This document shows positions 26,143 to 35,440 of a stretch of 49,396 nt of DNA, piece after piece. The notes under the pieces were generated by a model. That model was not told the origin of the DNA. It did no database searches and saw only the letters and a list, made by a program, of their open reading frames with translations. Within the stretch, counting starts at the first letter, position 1, and every line of letters starts with the position of its first letter. Source of the DNA: Lactobacillus pasteurii DSM 23907 = CRBIP 24.76. Lineage in GTDB: Bacteria; Bacillota; Bacilli; Lactobacillales; Lactobacillaceae. The DNA lies in the NCBI RefSeq assembly GCF_000297025.1, contig NZ_CAKD01000012.1, positions 1 through 49,396 of the forward strand. The letters run 5' to 3'. A program made the position numbers and the translations under genes.

Positions 26143-27375
26143 ATGATAGATAAGAAACTAACTTCGACAGATAAGCCCAAGATTTGGGTTATTTCAGATA
26201 CACACTTGATTAGCCAAGACCTATATTTGGATGGACCAGCCTTTCAAAAGATGAGGGATACGGCTGCAGGCAAGGATTTGGATCATCAAGAATATGCTTT
26301 GACTGCCTTAGTCAGAAAGGCAATTGTTGACAAGCCTGATGCGATTGTCATAACTGGCGATTTGACTTTTAACGGGGAATTGAAGTCGGCTGAAAGACTA
26401 GCAGAGATTTTTCAGCCATTAACTGAGCATGGAATTACACTTTTGCCGGTTCCAGGCAACCATGATATTAATGATGGTTGGGCAAGGGAATTTTCACAGG
26501 AGCGGCAATATCTTACCAAGCAGATTAGTCCAGAAGATTGGAAGAGGATTTTTTCAGCGTCATATGACAAGGCATATCATGAAGATGACAGCAGCTTGAG
26601 CTATTCGGTTTTGCTTAATGATAATTACCGTTTGATCTTGATGGATTCTTGCATTTATGGCGAGCAGGCGTCGACTTCGGCGCCCAACACTAATGGACGC
26701 CTAAGCGAAGCTGAATTTGCCTGGCTTGAAGATGAACTGCTTGATGCTCAAAGACAGAATCAAAGGGTAGTTTATTTCATGCATCATAATTTATATGCTC
26801 ACCATAAGATGGTTTACCGCGGATTTGTGCTTGATAATGCAGATAGATTGCAGGAACTGTTTGCCAAGTACCAGGTTAAATTGGCTTTCACTGGCCATAT
26901 TCACGCACAAAACATTGCTGGTCCAATGAATGATTGTCCGGCAGTTGATATTGCTACAGGTGCCTACAGCGTGGCAGAAACAAATTATGGCGAGGCGATT
27001 TTTTCAAATGAGGGGATAGACTATCAGTACCAGACGTTAGAAATAACAGATTATCTGACTGATAGTGAGAAAAAAAGCCTGGGTATTGATAACTTTAACA
27101 AGTATCTGACCCAGGTTTTTAGAGAAACTGACAATGCGCAAAATTCGACTAAACGCTTCGATCAAGCTGATGTGCCAGCAGTTCATGAATTTATGTTTAA
27201 GATGAATTATAACTATTTTGTAGGAATGTCGCTTTATAATCGGGAAGAAAAGGAAAATTTGGCAACTAGTCGGCCATACCAGCTGTTAGTGAAAAATTTG
27301 CCAGGGATGAAGAACTATTTTGCGGAGTTTTGGCAAATTAAGCAGGATAGCCGGAAGTTGCACATCCGGTATTAG
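26143..27375 (+). CDS. Calcineurin-like metallophosphoesterase
   Basis: A 410-residue phosphoesterase with the two-metal calcineurin fold. The five blocks are present in order: SDTHL (about residue 18), GDLTFNGE (about 72), PGNHDIND (about 104), FMHHN (about 212) and TGHIHAQN (about 252). The extra C-terminal ~130 residues (helical, from about 300) are typical of the lactobacillus/streptococcus proteins of this group. No signal peptide is seen, so the product is cytoplasmic. Substrate could be a cyclic nucleotide or phosphodiester and is not defined. A leader with GGAAATTAC precedes the ATG. It stands alone, followed by copy B of the dispersed repeat. Confidence 0.87.
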   Translation: MIDKKLTSTDKPKIWVISDTHLISQDLYLDGPAFQKMRDTAAGKDLDHQEYALTALVRKAIVDKPDAIVITGDLTFNGELKSAERLAEIFQPLTEHGITLLPVPGNHDINDGWAREFSQERQYLTKQISPEDWKRIFSASYDKAYHEDDSSLSYSVLLNDNYRLILMDSCIYGEQASTSAPNTNGRLSEAEFAWLEDELLDAQRQNQRVVYFMHHNLYAHHKMVYRGFVLDNADRLQELFAKYQVKLAFTGHIHAQNIAGPMNDCPAVDIATGAYSVAETNYGEAIFSNEGIDYQYQTLEITDYLTDSEKKSLGIDNFNKYLTQVFRETDNAQNSTKRFDQADVPAVHEFMFKMNYNYFVGMSLYNREEKENLATSRPYQLLVKNLPGMKNYFAEFWQIKQDSRKLHIRY

Positions 27376-27397
27376 ATGCAGTGGCTTTTGCGGTTTG

Positions 27398-27548
27398 AGA
27401 AAAATAGGCAAACAAAAAGCCGCTCATATCTTTGGCCAGTGTTGTGCGACTTTTTGTTAAATAATACTGTACCACCGTTTATAACGGATCTGTGCAAGGA
27501 GAGCTACACCAATAGCTCTCCTTTTTCTATAGTTATTATAGCAGTTTT
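27398..27548 (+). repeat. Dispersed intergenic repeat, copy B
   Basis: Near-identical in its core to 3778-3932. A block running from ACCACCGTTTATAACGG through CAAGGAGAGCTA is unchanged in both copies, and the final hairpin keeps perfect stems (AGGAGAGCTA/TAGCTCTCCT) while its loop differs (CACCAA here, TTGGCG there). Preserved pairing with a changed loop suggests the RNA structure matters. Both copies directly follow a gene and probably terminate it. Confidence 0.78.
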
Positions 27549-27635
27549 GTTGAGAATGGACAATTATTTGTCAATACTTCACAATAGTGATGTGAGGATT
27601 GATTATTAAGTGGAAGTTTAGTGGAGGAATTAAGA

Positions 27636-28501
27636 ATGAAAAAGATTGGAATTATTATTTCGACGTTTTTGTTGTTAGGGCTAGGGTTTGCGGTGAACAG
27701 GCCTGACAATGTTGAAGCTGCTAAGAAAGCAAATTACATAACATTTATCAAAAAGAGCTATGATTACAATAGTAAGGGCCACAGATTAAATGTGAGCTGG
27801 AAAAAAGGTATTTCTGTTAAGTTTTATGGTACCAAGACTATTGCTGGCAAGAAGTATTATGTAATTAAAGATCCTATGGCTGTATATAATTATCCTTTTT
27901 ATGCATATGTAAGGACTACTAATGCTGTTAAAGGCAAAGTTAAATTGGCTTCAAAGAAAAAAGCTGTGGTAAATAATAAGTCAAATACTGTTGATGACAG
28001 TGAAAATGTTGTTTCAAAACCAAAGCTTACACAAGCAGAATGGGAAAAACAAGCGGCAGAGTTGTTTATTGAGAAGGTTAATGCTTTAAGGGTTAAAAAG
28101 GATTAGCTCCTCTAACTAATTCGAATTCAGCACTTCAAAGAATTGCTGATGCTAGATTGAAAGAAGAGCTACAACAAATTTCTAGACTAGACGATTTAAG
28201 TGGCCATACCAGACCGAATGGATCGAGGTATTATACTATTTATCCGGAATACAGTTTAAGCAAGTATCGCGCTGGAGAAGAAGTAGGAATGACAACAGCG
28301 ACACCACAGAGTATGAGTCCAGAAAGTTTTGCTCAAATTAGATATAACAACATGATGTTTAATGATGCAGGTTCAAATTGGGGCCACAGGGATGATCTAT
28401 TATCTAAAACACACCCATATTCAGAAATTGCTGTATCAGTTGGTTTTGTAAAGGTTAATGGGAGAACATGGGCCTGCTTGGTTGCAAACTTATATTGGTA
28501 A
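27636..28501 (+). pseudogene. Secreted SLAP/CAP-domain protein, frameshifted
   Basis: The ATG at 27636 with GGAGG at 27623-27627 opens a signal peptide (MKKIGIIISTFLLLGLGFAV) and a SLAP-like repeat (KKSYDYNSKGHRL, AGKKYYVIKD). A linker leads into the CAP domain (FIEKVNALRVKK). There the frame breaks: one base is missing in AAAAAGGATTAG near 28092-28102, giving a stop at 28104-28106. The next frame continues as GLAPLTNSNSALQRIADARL and SPESFAQIRYNNMMF, through HRDDLL to LVANLYW. The intact gene at 28591 has the matching RGLAPLQTSNSKLQNIAD, which fixes the lesion. CAP-domain proteins are secreted and of mostly unknown function in lactobacilli. Confidence 0.82.
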
Positions 28502-28590
28502 TTGAATCTTAATGTCGTAGAGCGCAAAAGGTATTTTGTCCTTATTAATGCAATAATTAAGTTACAGATAAAAGAAGTGAGGTATTAATC

Positions 28591-29652
28591 ATGAAACACA
28601 AATCTATTAAAGCATTACTCGCATCAACATTGCTTCTTGGTGTTGGCTTAGCTACTCCTTTAACAAAGGAAGCCGTTCAACCAACTCAAGTTCAAGCTGC
28701 TACTAAATATAAAATCTATTTGAAGAAGAATTCATACGTGTACAACAAGAAGGGGAAGAAGACTGGCTTTGAGTTATTTGCTGACCAAGTTTACTCAGCC
28801 TATGGAACCAAAAAGATTAAGGGCAAAAAGTACTTTAAGCTAGTTGGTGGAGGCTACATTAGATATGCCAATGCAGTTGTAAATGGATCTAATACTAAGA
28901 CCAGTAAATCGCAAAATGCAAAAGCTGATTCCTTTAAGAGCAAAGTTATGAAGGCAACTGGTATTACCGAGGCTGAATTTAACAAATATACTGATAAAGG
29001 CTATTACCACAAAGGGGATATTATTGGTGCTATTAAAAATCCTTGGAACTATGTAAATTACGAAAATGGTCTTTTGCTTTGGAAGGAAGGCGATGACGGG
29101 GATGAACTGGAAGTTGCTACTAATGTTATTGAAGCAAAAGGTCTAACGGCATCTGTATCAGATAGCAAAGCGGAAAAAAATGAATGGGCTCAGCAAGCTG
29201 CTAAATCATTTATTGAAAAAGTAAATTCTTTAAGAATTAAACGTGGTCTTGCACCATTGCAGACATCTAATTCAAAATTACAGAATATTGCCGATAAACG
29301 ATTATCGGAAATTATAGACAAGGTTCTTGAAACTGGAACGACATCGGTGAATTTACATAACAGAAATGGGAGCAACAAATTTTATACTGTATATCCTGAA
29401 TTTGGGTTAAGTGAGTATCATTCAGGAGAAGTTTTAGGGTATGCAACAGGGAATCATTTGTCTATGTCTCCGGAAAACTTTGCCCAATTACGCTACTATG
29501 GAATGATTTTCAACGACGCTCATGCTAATTGGAGACACAGGGATGCACTTCTTTCCAAGAGCTACCCATATACGCAAATAGCAGTATCTGTTGGATTTGC
29601 TCTTGTAAAAGGCCACCAACAAATAATCTTAGTTGCAGATCTTTATTGGTAA
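28591..29652 (+). CDS. Secreted SLAP-domain and CAP-domain protein
   Basis: A 353-residue exported protein. Signal peptide about 1-36 (LLASTLLLGVGLATPL, cleaved after VQA). Residues about 38-92 form one SLAP repeat (YLKKNSYVYNKKGKKTG, KGKKYFKLVGGGYIRYANA), which binds the protein non-covalently to the wall. A short variable middle (about 110-190) precedes the CAP/SCP domain (about 200-353): FIEKVNSLRIKRGLAPLQ, LHNRNGS, MSPENFAQLRY, HRDALLSK and a terminal VADLYW. The classic CAP His/Glu pairs are only partly recognisable. It is the intact member of a tandem family whose neighbours on both sides are broken. It ends in a terminator. Confidence 0.85.
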   Translation: MKHKSIKALLASTLLLGVGLATPLTKEAVQPTQVQAATKYKIYLKKNSYVYNKKGKKTGFELFADQVYSAYGTKKIKGKKYFKLVGGGYIRYANAVVNGSNTKTSKSQNAKADSFKSKVMKATGITEAEFNKYTDKGYYHKGDIIGAIKNPWNYVNYENGLLLWKEGDDGDELEVATNVIEAKGLTASVSDSKAEKNEWAQQAAKSFIEKVNSLRIKRGLAPLQTSNSKLQNIADKRLSEIIDKVLETGTTSVNLHNRNGSNKFYTVYPEFGLSEYHSGEVLGYATGNHLSMSPENFAQLRYYGMIFNDAHANWRHRDALLSKSYPYTQIAVSVGFALVKGHQQIILVADLYW

Positions 29653-29678
29653 TGGTAATTAAGGAAAAATTTTGATAA

Positions 29679-29717
29679 AACTCTTTATTTCTTATTTAGA
29701 AGTAATGAGTTTTTTTC
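29679..29717 (+). terminator. Terminator of the intact SLAP/CAP gene
   Basis: An imperfect 14-base stem (29679-29692 with 29698-29711) has a seven-T tail. Confidence 0.7.
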
Positions 29718-29806
29718 ATTATTTAGAGGATAAGTACTGATGTAAAAAGTTATATTATTATTTAAGGACAGGTTGAAATCTGAATTTATACAAAGGAGTT
29801 TTATTT

Positions 29807-29993
29807 ATGAAAAAGGCAAAGGTTAAAAGCCATGCTAAAAATGATGCAACTATGGTTGGATCATATAAGAAATTAAAAGTATTTTCTTCCCTCAGCGTGG
29901 CTTTTCCAATCTTCTTAGCTTGGCCTAAAAGCGTACGCTGATGGAACGCACTATGAATATGTTAGAGTACGCCATATGCACTATGACCGATAA
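29807..29993 (+). pseudogene. Remnant of a SLAP-domain gene
   Basis: A strong ribosome site (AAAGGAG, 29792-29798) precedes MKKAKVKSHAKNDATMVGS, which has the basic repeat style of SLAP proteins (SYKKLKVFSS). The frame stops at 29941 after 44 codons. In another frame the end reads YADGTHYEYVRVRHM to a stop at 29993, which is the usual close of a SLAP repeat. The middle does not fit in any frame, so a rearrangement as well as frame loss is likely. No signal peptide is present. The rest of the 29653-30075 gap shows nothing else. Confidence 0.5.
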
Positions 29994-30075
29994 GTAAGAC
30001 AATTTGTAAATAATTCTGCGATTTTTTAAAATATCTATAGATAGTAAAATATCGTTCACCATGAGGAGAAGAAAA

Positions 30076-31232
30076 ATGAAAAAATTCGCATTGTTAGTTG
30101 CTGCAACTAGTCTTTTGACAGTTGGCTTAACTACTCAAGGTCAACTAGCAGAAGCAAGCAGCTACAAAACTCTAACCCGTAATGCCTACGTTTACTCAGC
30201 TAAAGGCAAGAAGCTTAAGGCTAGAAAGCTTTTAAAAGGCAAAAGAATCAAGATCTTATCTACTAAAAAGATTGCAGGCAAAAAATCTATCGTATTGGCA
30301 ATGGAAAGTATGTCAAGGCAGCTAACTTCAATCAGTCTAAGTCTTTGACAAGTGGATCGTCACAGCTGACTCCAGATGGAAAGTATATTATTAAAAATGG
30401 AAGATTATATAGCCATCAAGGCTTTCCAGTTGCTGGATTTGATGATAAGTATGGTTTAACGAAAAAGGACAACAGTAGCCCTAATAATTCGAATTCAAAT
30501 AAAAGCAATAACAAATCGGATAGCTCAAACAATTCGGATTCTAATAGTAAGAAGGCGGGTGAAACTAAGCCTACTAATGGCAAAAGATATAATTTGACTA
30601 GAACTTCTTCAGAATATACCCCTGTCTTGACAGCAACTGAAGAAGTGCACGCAAGAAAAAATGGTAAAGCGGGTTATATCTACTTTACCGATGATCAAGT
30701 TAAGCAAATTGAAGATCGACTTTGGGAAGATATTCAAAACTATCGTGTATCTAAGGGCTATCCAAGATATAAGAGAAATGCCGAGTTGGATAAATTAGCT
30801 TACAATTCTTTGTTGCCAGGCACGCCTGAATGGGAAAGATTGGCTAAGAGAGCAAGTCTTGAGACTCAAAATGTTCAGACTGTTGGTCAATATACTCCAG
30901 GTTTGGTCAAATTGGGTATGAACATGAGCATGGGTTTAATTCATAAAAGTTTGTTTAGTGATGTCAATGGAGCATATTTGAATAATCAAGAACGTAATCC
31001 TATTAAGGTTGCAGATGCAATATTTAATACTGTCAAAGAGAGTGATACAATTTGGCACTATTTCTTTGAAGGTGATAAGGAGCAACATGCATATGGTGCG
31101 TTAAGTGTTCGCTATTTTGTTGGTAGATCAAATGGAACTCAGACTGATAGACAATATTATGCAGTTGGCTTCTCATTCTTCAATGTCGACGGAACAAGTC
31201 CTGAATGGATTGGAGCTTGGAATAAAGAATAA
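30076..31232 (+). pseudogene. Secreted SLAP-domain protein with CAP-like C-terminus, frameshifted in an A-run
   Basis: The ATG at 30076 (ribosome site GAGGAGA, 30063-30069) opens a signal peptide (MKKFALLVAATSLLTVGLTT, cleaved near AEA) and a SLAP repeat (LTRNAYVYSAKGKKLKAR). In the repeat, a run of six A near 30283 shifts the frame. One more A would restore GKKIYRIGNGKYVKAANFN and run on without interruption to 31232. The rest has an Asn/Ser-rich linker and a CAP-like domain (LWEDIQNYRVSKGYPRYKRN, LDKLAYNSLL). Whether the gene is dead, slips in translation or is phase-variable cannot be told from one sequence. Confidence 0.82.
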
Positions 31233-31249
31233 TAGACATCCCTTTTTGA

Positions 31250-31279
31250 GTTGCCGTATGAAAGTACGGCGACTTTTTT
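31250..31279 (+). terminator. Terminator of the SLAP gene
   Basis: GTTGCCGTA (31250-31258) pairs with TACGGCGAC (31265-31273, one G-U pair), then six T. Confidence 0.85.
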
Positions 31280-31702
31280 ATTGCAAAAGAAAAACTTCAA
31301 ACACGTATTAGAAGTTATCAATCATTACTATTAGTATTAGCGAATGGCAATATAAGAATTTTTGTAATTTATGCTATTAAATTGCACGCCAAAAGTTCAT
31401 AATGGATATGAATACATAGTACGGTGTGGAGAAAGATATGGAAAAAATCACCATTAGTTATCAGATAACAGATCTATTTATTTCTCCGTTTTAAGGAGAC
31501 GAGAACTTTTTACCTCCCGCCGTTCAGCTTACATATGTATTTGCGTCAAATATGGACAGAAATTACTTTCAGCAAGTAGGAGGGTTCAGAAACACAAAAG
31601 GGGGACTTGGACAAGACAATCAAAGAGCTTGTTGATTACCAAGTATATGAGTTTATGACGTTCTCAGACTTTGCAGAATCTTTAAGCAAGAATGTAGCGT
31701 AA
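31280..31702 (+). pseudogene. Intergenic stretch ending in the 3' tail of a plasmid- or phage-like gene
   Basis: Most of this stretch has no credible gene. Its last part is an open frame without a start (31580-31702) reading DKTIKELVDYQVYEFMTFSD and ending FAESLSKNVA, followed at once by the ribosome site of the 140-residue protein. It looks like the end of an upstream gene of the same former operon. The 5' part and its partner genes are gone. Confidence 0.4.
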
Positions 31703-31717
31703 AAGGAGTGATTTGAT

Positions 31718-32140
31718 ATGGCTAGATTTATCATGCCGTTATTATATAAGCCAATTAGACAAAACGAAAAGGCTGAAGAAGCCGAAGCCACTATTTACGG
31801 TGTTGAGTACAACATCAAGACTATCAAAAAAGACGGGGACTTATTCCACTCGCTAGTTAGCTACAATGGAGTAAGACTTGTCGAAGCTTTATACGATGAG
31901 GAATACGAGAGCTGGCATTTGAAAGTAGCTGGCGGTCTTCACGATGCGTACAACTGGTACATTCCATCACCAAATGCAGAGGGTGAAGAGATTCCTGAGT
32001 ATCTGAACAGGCGTAACATGGCTACACATGGCGTTTGGTTAGAACATCTTATGAGAATCCTGATGGATTTATTCAAAGAAGACCACTTTGAAATGGTGTT
32101 TGGTAGCGAGTTGTACAATATGGTATATGGTGATGAGTAA
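31718..32140 (+). CDS. Hypothetical protein of plasmid or phage type
   Basis: A 140-residue protein that I cannot assign. It is cytoplasmic (no signal or membrane segment) and mixed alpha/beta in composition, with many aromatic residues (YDEEYESWHLKVAGGLHDAY, then HGVWLEHLMRILMDLFKEDH). A good ribosome site (AAAGGAGTG) sits 15 bases after the stop of the upstream gene tail, as in a tightly packed operon. Base use is slightly more GC-rich than the flanks. Together with the tail fragment it suggests a leftover of an integrated plasmid, phage or conjugative element. It ends in a strong terminator. Confidence 0.6.
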   Translation: MARFIMPLLYKPIRQNEKAEEAEATIYGVEYNIKTIKKDGDLFHSLVSYNGVRLVEALYDEEYESWHLKVAGGLHDAYNWYIPSPNAEGEEIPEYLNRRNMATHGVWLEHLMRILMDLFKEDHFEMVFGSELYNMVYGDE

Positions 32141-32219
32141 GTTGCAGAGATGGTTATAATGAGGTGATGATCATCTTAGCAGCATAACGATTATCGATTG
32201 AATTTAATAGTAGTGCTTT

Positions 32220-32250
32220 AACAGTCCCTTGTTAAGGGACTGTTTTTTGT
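32220..32250 (+). terminator. Rho-independent terminator
   Basis: A perfect 11-base stem AACAGTCCCTT/AAGGGACTGTT (32220-32230, 32234-32244) with a three-base loop and six T, 80 bases after the hypothetical protein gene. Confidence 0.9.
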
Positions 32251-32958
32251 TTGGAGCAACAATAGCAAAATTATTAAAACACAAAAAACTTTCATATCAT
32301 TCTCCTTATACAAATAACTTTTTCTTTACAACTTCATTATGCCGTATCTGCGAAAAAAATTGGGATTCACTCTACGACTTTTTTGAAAAAATTTGCTGAA
32401 ATGATCTAATATATCAATTTCTGTATAATTAGTATTGATAATTGACGGACTAATATATTTAATCAATAATTATTACAACTAACGTCAGATTTATGTGGGC
32501 TATTTATTATGTATTATCGAATACTAGAATATAATAGCAACCTTTTTCTATGCCTGGTTGACAGATAAAGTGGAGAGTGGAAGGGAATTTTGCGAAAGTT
32601 TTGCATCAGACAGGGATCAAGCCAATAGCGATTTCAGGATATAAGGACGTGGAATGTGCTATTTAGAAAAAAATTGCTAACGTAAGAAGCAATTGAGCAG
32701 GTTGCGGATATTATCCTAAATGAAGAGCTTAAATCATTTGAGTTAAAGAGTACAGACCAGAAAAAGTACGAAATAATCAATAAAAAAGGTTATAATTGAT
32801 TTTATAATTGTCAGCAATCTTCGTTAAAATTCTTAGCGACATAAAATAATAGTCATAGAAAGAGATGAGCCGACGGAACAAAAATTATTGCGTAGAGGAA
32901 AATTTGCAGTAAGATAAAAAGTTATTGGAATATCAGATATTAGAAAGCAGGTAAGCAA
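32251..32958 (+). other. Gap before the methyltransferase-nuclease gene, with one gene fragment
   Basis: The only coding-like piece is a 37-codon open frame without a start (32686-32799) reading EAIEQVADIILNEELKSFEL and on to KKYEIINKKGYN; its parent is not recognised. The rest is AT-rich with several TATAAT-like boxes (for example TATAAT at about 32424). I see no controller gene of the kind that often precedes restriction-modification genes. Confidence 0.35.
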
Positions 32959-35337
32959 ATGAGGAAAAAAATTGAAACTCTAGACATTTCAAATAAAGTT
33001 AATGCTGCATTGGCAGATACTAAAAATTCTGTTCCACGATTTATCAAAGAAACATATACTTTCAAAGGCCGCAAAGCTCCTGAAATTTTGACAAAAGTGA
33101 TCATGGCTTTGACAGACAGGAATGCTTATATTTTAGATCCTTTTTTAGGTAGTGGTATGACGCTAATTGCTTCCCAGAAGGTTGATCGTAAATTTTTAGG
33201 TATAGAACTAGATAATTATACATATTCTGTCGATAAAACTCTATTTGAAAAAGTTGATTCAAAAATATTAGATAAATATTTTCAACAAATACAAGATCGA
33301 GTTAAGAATAAAGTGATGTATCTTTATGAGACAGAATGTGATGGTGAAAAGAACTATATTAAAAAAGTTTTGTTTGACCGTAAAAATGGTAAGGATGGTT
33401 ATTTCAATCCAAAGAAAAATCGAGAAATTAAAAATGATTGCAATATTATTTTGATGTACAAATCTCCAAATGGTAATGAAGCAAAAAAATTTGATGAACT
33501 AGATTGGAATAAAATTCAAGAAGTTAATGAAATGGATGCAAGTGATTTTCCTAATGATGTCTATTTCGAAAATAGTCGCATAAATATCACAAAATCAACA
33601 GGAGCAGATAAGTATGGTGAAATCTTCTCTCATCGTAATAAGGTAGCTTTGTTAATGGTTCAGAATGAAATTTCTAAGTTACCAACATCGAAAGAGAAAG
33701 AATTCCTGCAACAGGTATTAGTGGCTTCACTTAGCCTTGCGAGAATAGCGATGTATGGCAGCTCTACTGATATTTTATACCAAGTTGTTAATGAAAAAGA
33801 TCAGGATATGAATGTATGGTATTTATTTGAAACCAGGTACAAAAAATTTATCAGATTCCAGAATAAATACAAAAAAACATTGACGAACGACTTTGGCAAA
33901 GGAATTAAGTATCAAGTTGTTAATGACGATTATTATGAATATCTACAAAAGAATAAAGATTTAACATTCGACGCTATTGTTACAGATTTTCCATATACAG
34001 ATCAAGTACCATATTTGGAAAGAAATCAGATGTTTAGAATATGGTTGAACCATTTTGACGATAATAATGGATACTTTGAATTGACCGACAAAATGTTAAA
34101 TAATGAAATGGTAGTAACTAATGCAACTAAGAGAAAGGGAAAAGATTTAAATCATTACTACCATGATGTGGACAAGATGTTTAAGACTTTTTCTGAGCAT
34201 CTAAAAGAGGGATCACCTGTTGTTATTTTTACCAAGCTAGGCTTGAAAAAATACTTTAATGTGTTTGCACATATTATTGATTATGCACGAAAAAATGGGT
34301 TCGAATATACTTTTCGAGTAGGTGTAGAAAAAAATGATCCGACATTACGAAAGCAATCAGCATATAAAAATACTCTTATTAATGAGGTTATTATTGGATT
34401 TGAAAAACTTCCAGAAGATAAAAGATATTTATACATAGATAATATAAATTATGAAAATAAATTAGTTGATAATATTTATAAGGCGTTGAAGAAAGCTAAA
34501 GATACTCCTTACACTTTAAGTATGGCTGTAGCTGATGCTAAAAGGGAACTTAAAGGTGTGTATTTTGATGAAAAAATTCAACGATCAATCGTTAAGGTAA
34601 TCAAGGACAACTTTTATGTTGATGGCCAGGATATTCAATTAGATAAAACAAAACTTTATTTAGATCAGGAAGATAAAGATACCCTGTTTAAAAAAATTTA
34701 TGAGTTGGTTCCTTTTTATGTTGGCAAATTATTGAAGAAGAAGGGAAAATTTGTTCTTGAGGATTTATATGTTGAATTAATCGATGAATTGTCTGACGGA
34801 AATAATCAAACGCTATATGATTTACTAAACGATGATAATATTAAGCTAATAGATGAGTTGATAGCTGATAAAGCGGATAGAAGCCCAGATGGAAAATACT
34901 ACATTAAGAAACAGGTGCCAAAAGATTTTAATGAGGATGCGGTTGATGTAGCAACAATGGATCCATATGATTTCGAAAAATTGTGTAAATCTCTGTTGGA
35001 ATATGAAAATTATGCTGATGTCCATCGTAAAGGTGGTAGCGGTGACTTGGGAGTAGATATTGTTGCAAAATGGTTCAATGGTAATACTAGCGAAACCTGG
35101 TTAGTGCAATGCAAACGATGGGTAAGTAATGTGGATGCGACGCCAATACAGAGACTGATTTCTGAACGTGAACGTCTTGATGCTGATAAAATTGCTTGTT
35201 ATACTACATCTGGTTATTCGAAGGATGCTAAAAAGATTGCACAGTTACAAAACGTTGAACTTGTAGATGGCAAAGAATTACTGATAAAGTTAAATCAATA
35301 TTTCCCAGGCAAATATTATAATTCTAATTTAGAGTAA
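32959..35337 (+). CDS. DNA methyltransferase fused to an Mrr-type restriction endonuclease domain
   Basis: A 792-residue fusion. The N-terminal part is an amino-methyltransferase fold: SAM-binding motif I is DPFLGSGMT (residues 60-68), then an insert of about 270 residues, then a catalytic-position motif TDFPYTDQVPY (T342-Y352). The usual motif is DPPY, so Pro is replaced by Phe. The insert aligns with the second module of the 973-residue protein (ETECDG..KKVLFDRK; EIFSHRN), but the paired Zn cysteines are largely lost. The C-terminal Mrr-like nuclease (about 665-785) has FEKLCKSLL, D696-D700 in GDLGVDIVAK and Q717-K719 in VQCKRW, the PD-(D/E)xK core. It would bind a DNA site and cut it. Intact; the start is ATG after GCAGGTAAG. 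It faces the 973-residue gene. Confidence 0.82.
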   Translation: MRKKIETLDISNKVNAALADTKNSVPRFIKETYTFKGRKAPEILTKVIMALTDRNAYILDPFLGSGMTLIASQKVDRKFLGIELDNYTYSVDKTLFEKVDSKILDKYFQQIQDRVKNKVMYLYETECDGEKNYIKKVLFDRKNGKDGYFNPKKNREIKNDCNIILMYKSPNGNEAKKFDELDWNKIQEVNEMDASDFPNDVYFENSRINITKSTGADKYGEIFSHRNKVALLMVQNEISKLPTSKEKEFLQQVLVASLSLARIAMYGSSTDILYQVVNEKDQDMNVWYLFETRYKKFIRFQNKYKKTLTNDFGKGIKYQVVNDDYYEYLQKNKDLTFDAIVTDFPYTDQVPYLERNQMFRIWLNHFDDNNGYFELTDKMLNNEMVVTNATKRKGKDLNHYYHDVDKMFKTFSEHLKEGSPVVIFTKLGLKKYFNVFAHIIDYARKNGFEYTFRVGVEKNDPTLRKQSAYKNTLINEVIIGFEKLPEDKRYLYIDNINYENKLVDNIYKALKKAKDTPYTLSMAVADAKRELKGVYFDEKIQRSIVKVIKDNFYVDGQDIQLDKTKLYLDQEDKDTLFKKIYELVPFYVGKLLKKKGKFVLEDLYVELIDELSDGNNQTLYDLLNDDNIKLIDELIADKADRSPDGKYYIKKQVPKDFNEDAVDVATMDPYDFEKLCKSLLEYENYADVHRKGGSGDLGVDIVAKWFNGNTSETWLVQCKRWVSNVDATPIQRLISERERLDADKIACYTTSGYSKDAKKIAQLQNVELVDGKELLIKLNQYFPGKYYNSNLE

Positions 35338-35407
35338 ATATAACTCCTTAATAAAATCGCCAGCCAAAATAACTTATATGCAAATAACAACCTACTCTGA
35401 TGTGAAT

Positions 35408-35440
35408 CCCGAAATTTGGCCAAAAATTTCGAGGTTTTCT
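35408..35440 (+). terminator. Terminator of the methyltransferase-nuclease gene
   Basis: CCCGAAATTT (35408-35417) pairs with AAATTTCGAGG (35424-35434) with a one-base bulge, then TTTTCTT. Confidence 0.7.

Noticed and set aside
27376..27609. A 77-residue open frame after the metallophosphoesterase
   Set aside because: It lies across the structured repeat; copy A of the repeat does not keep the frame.
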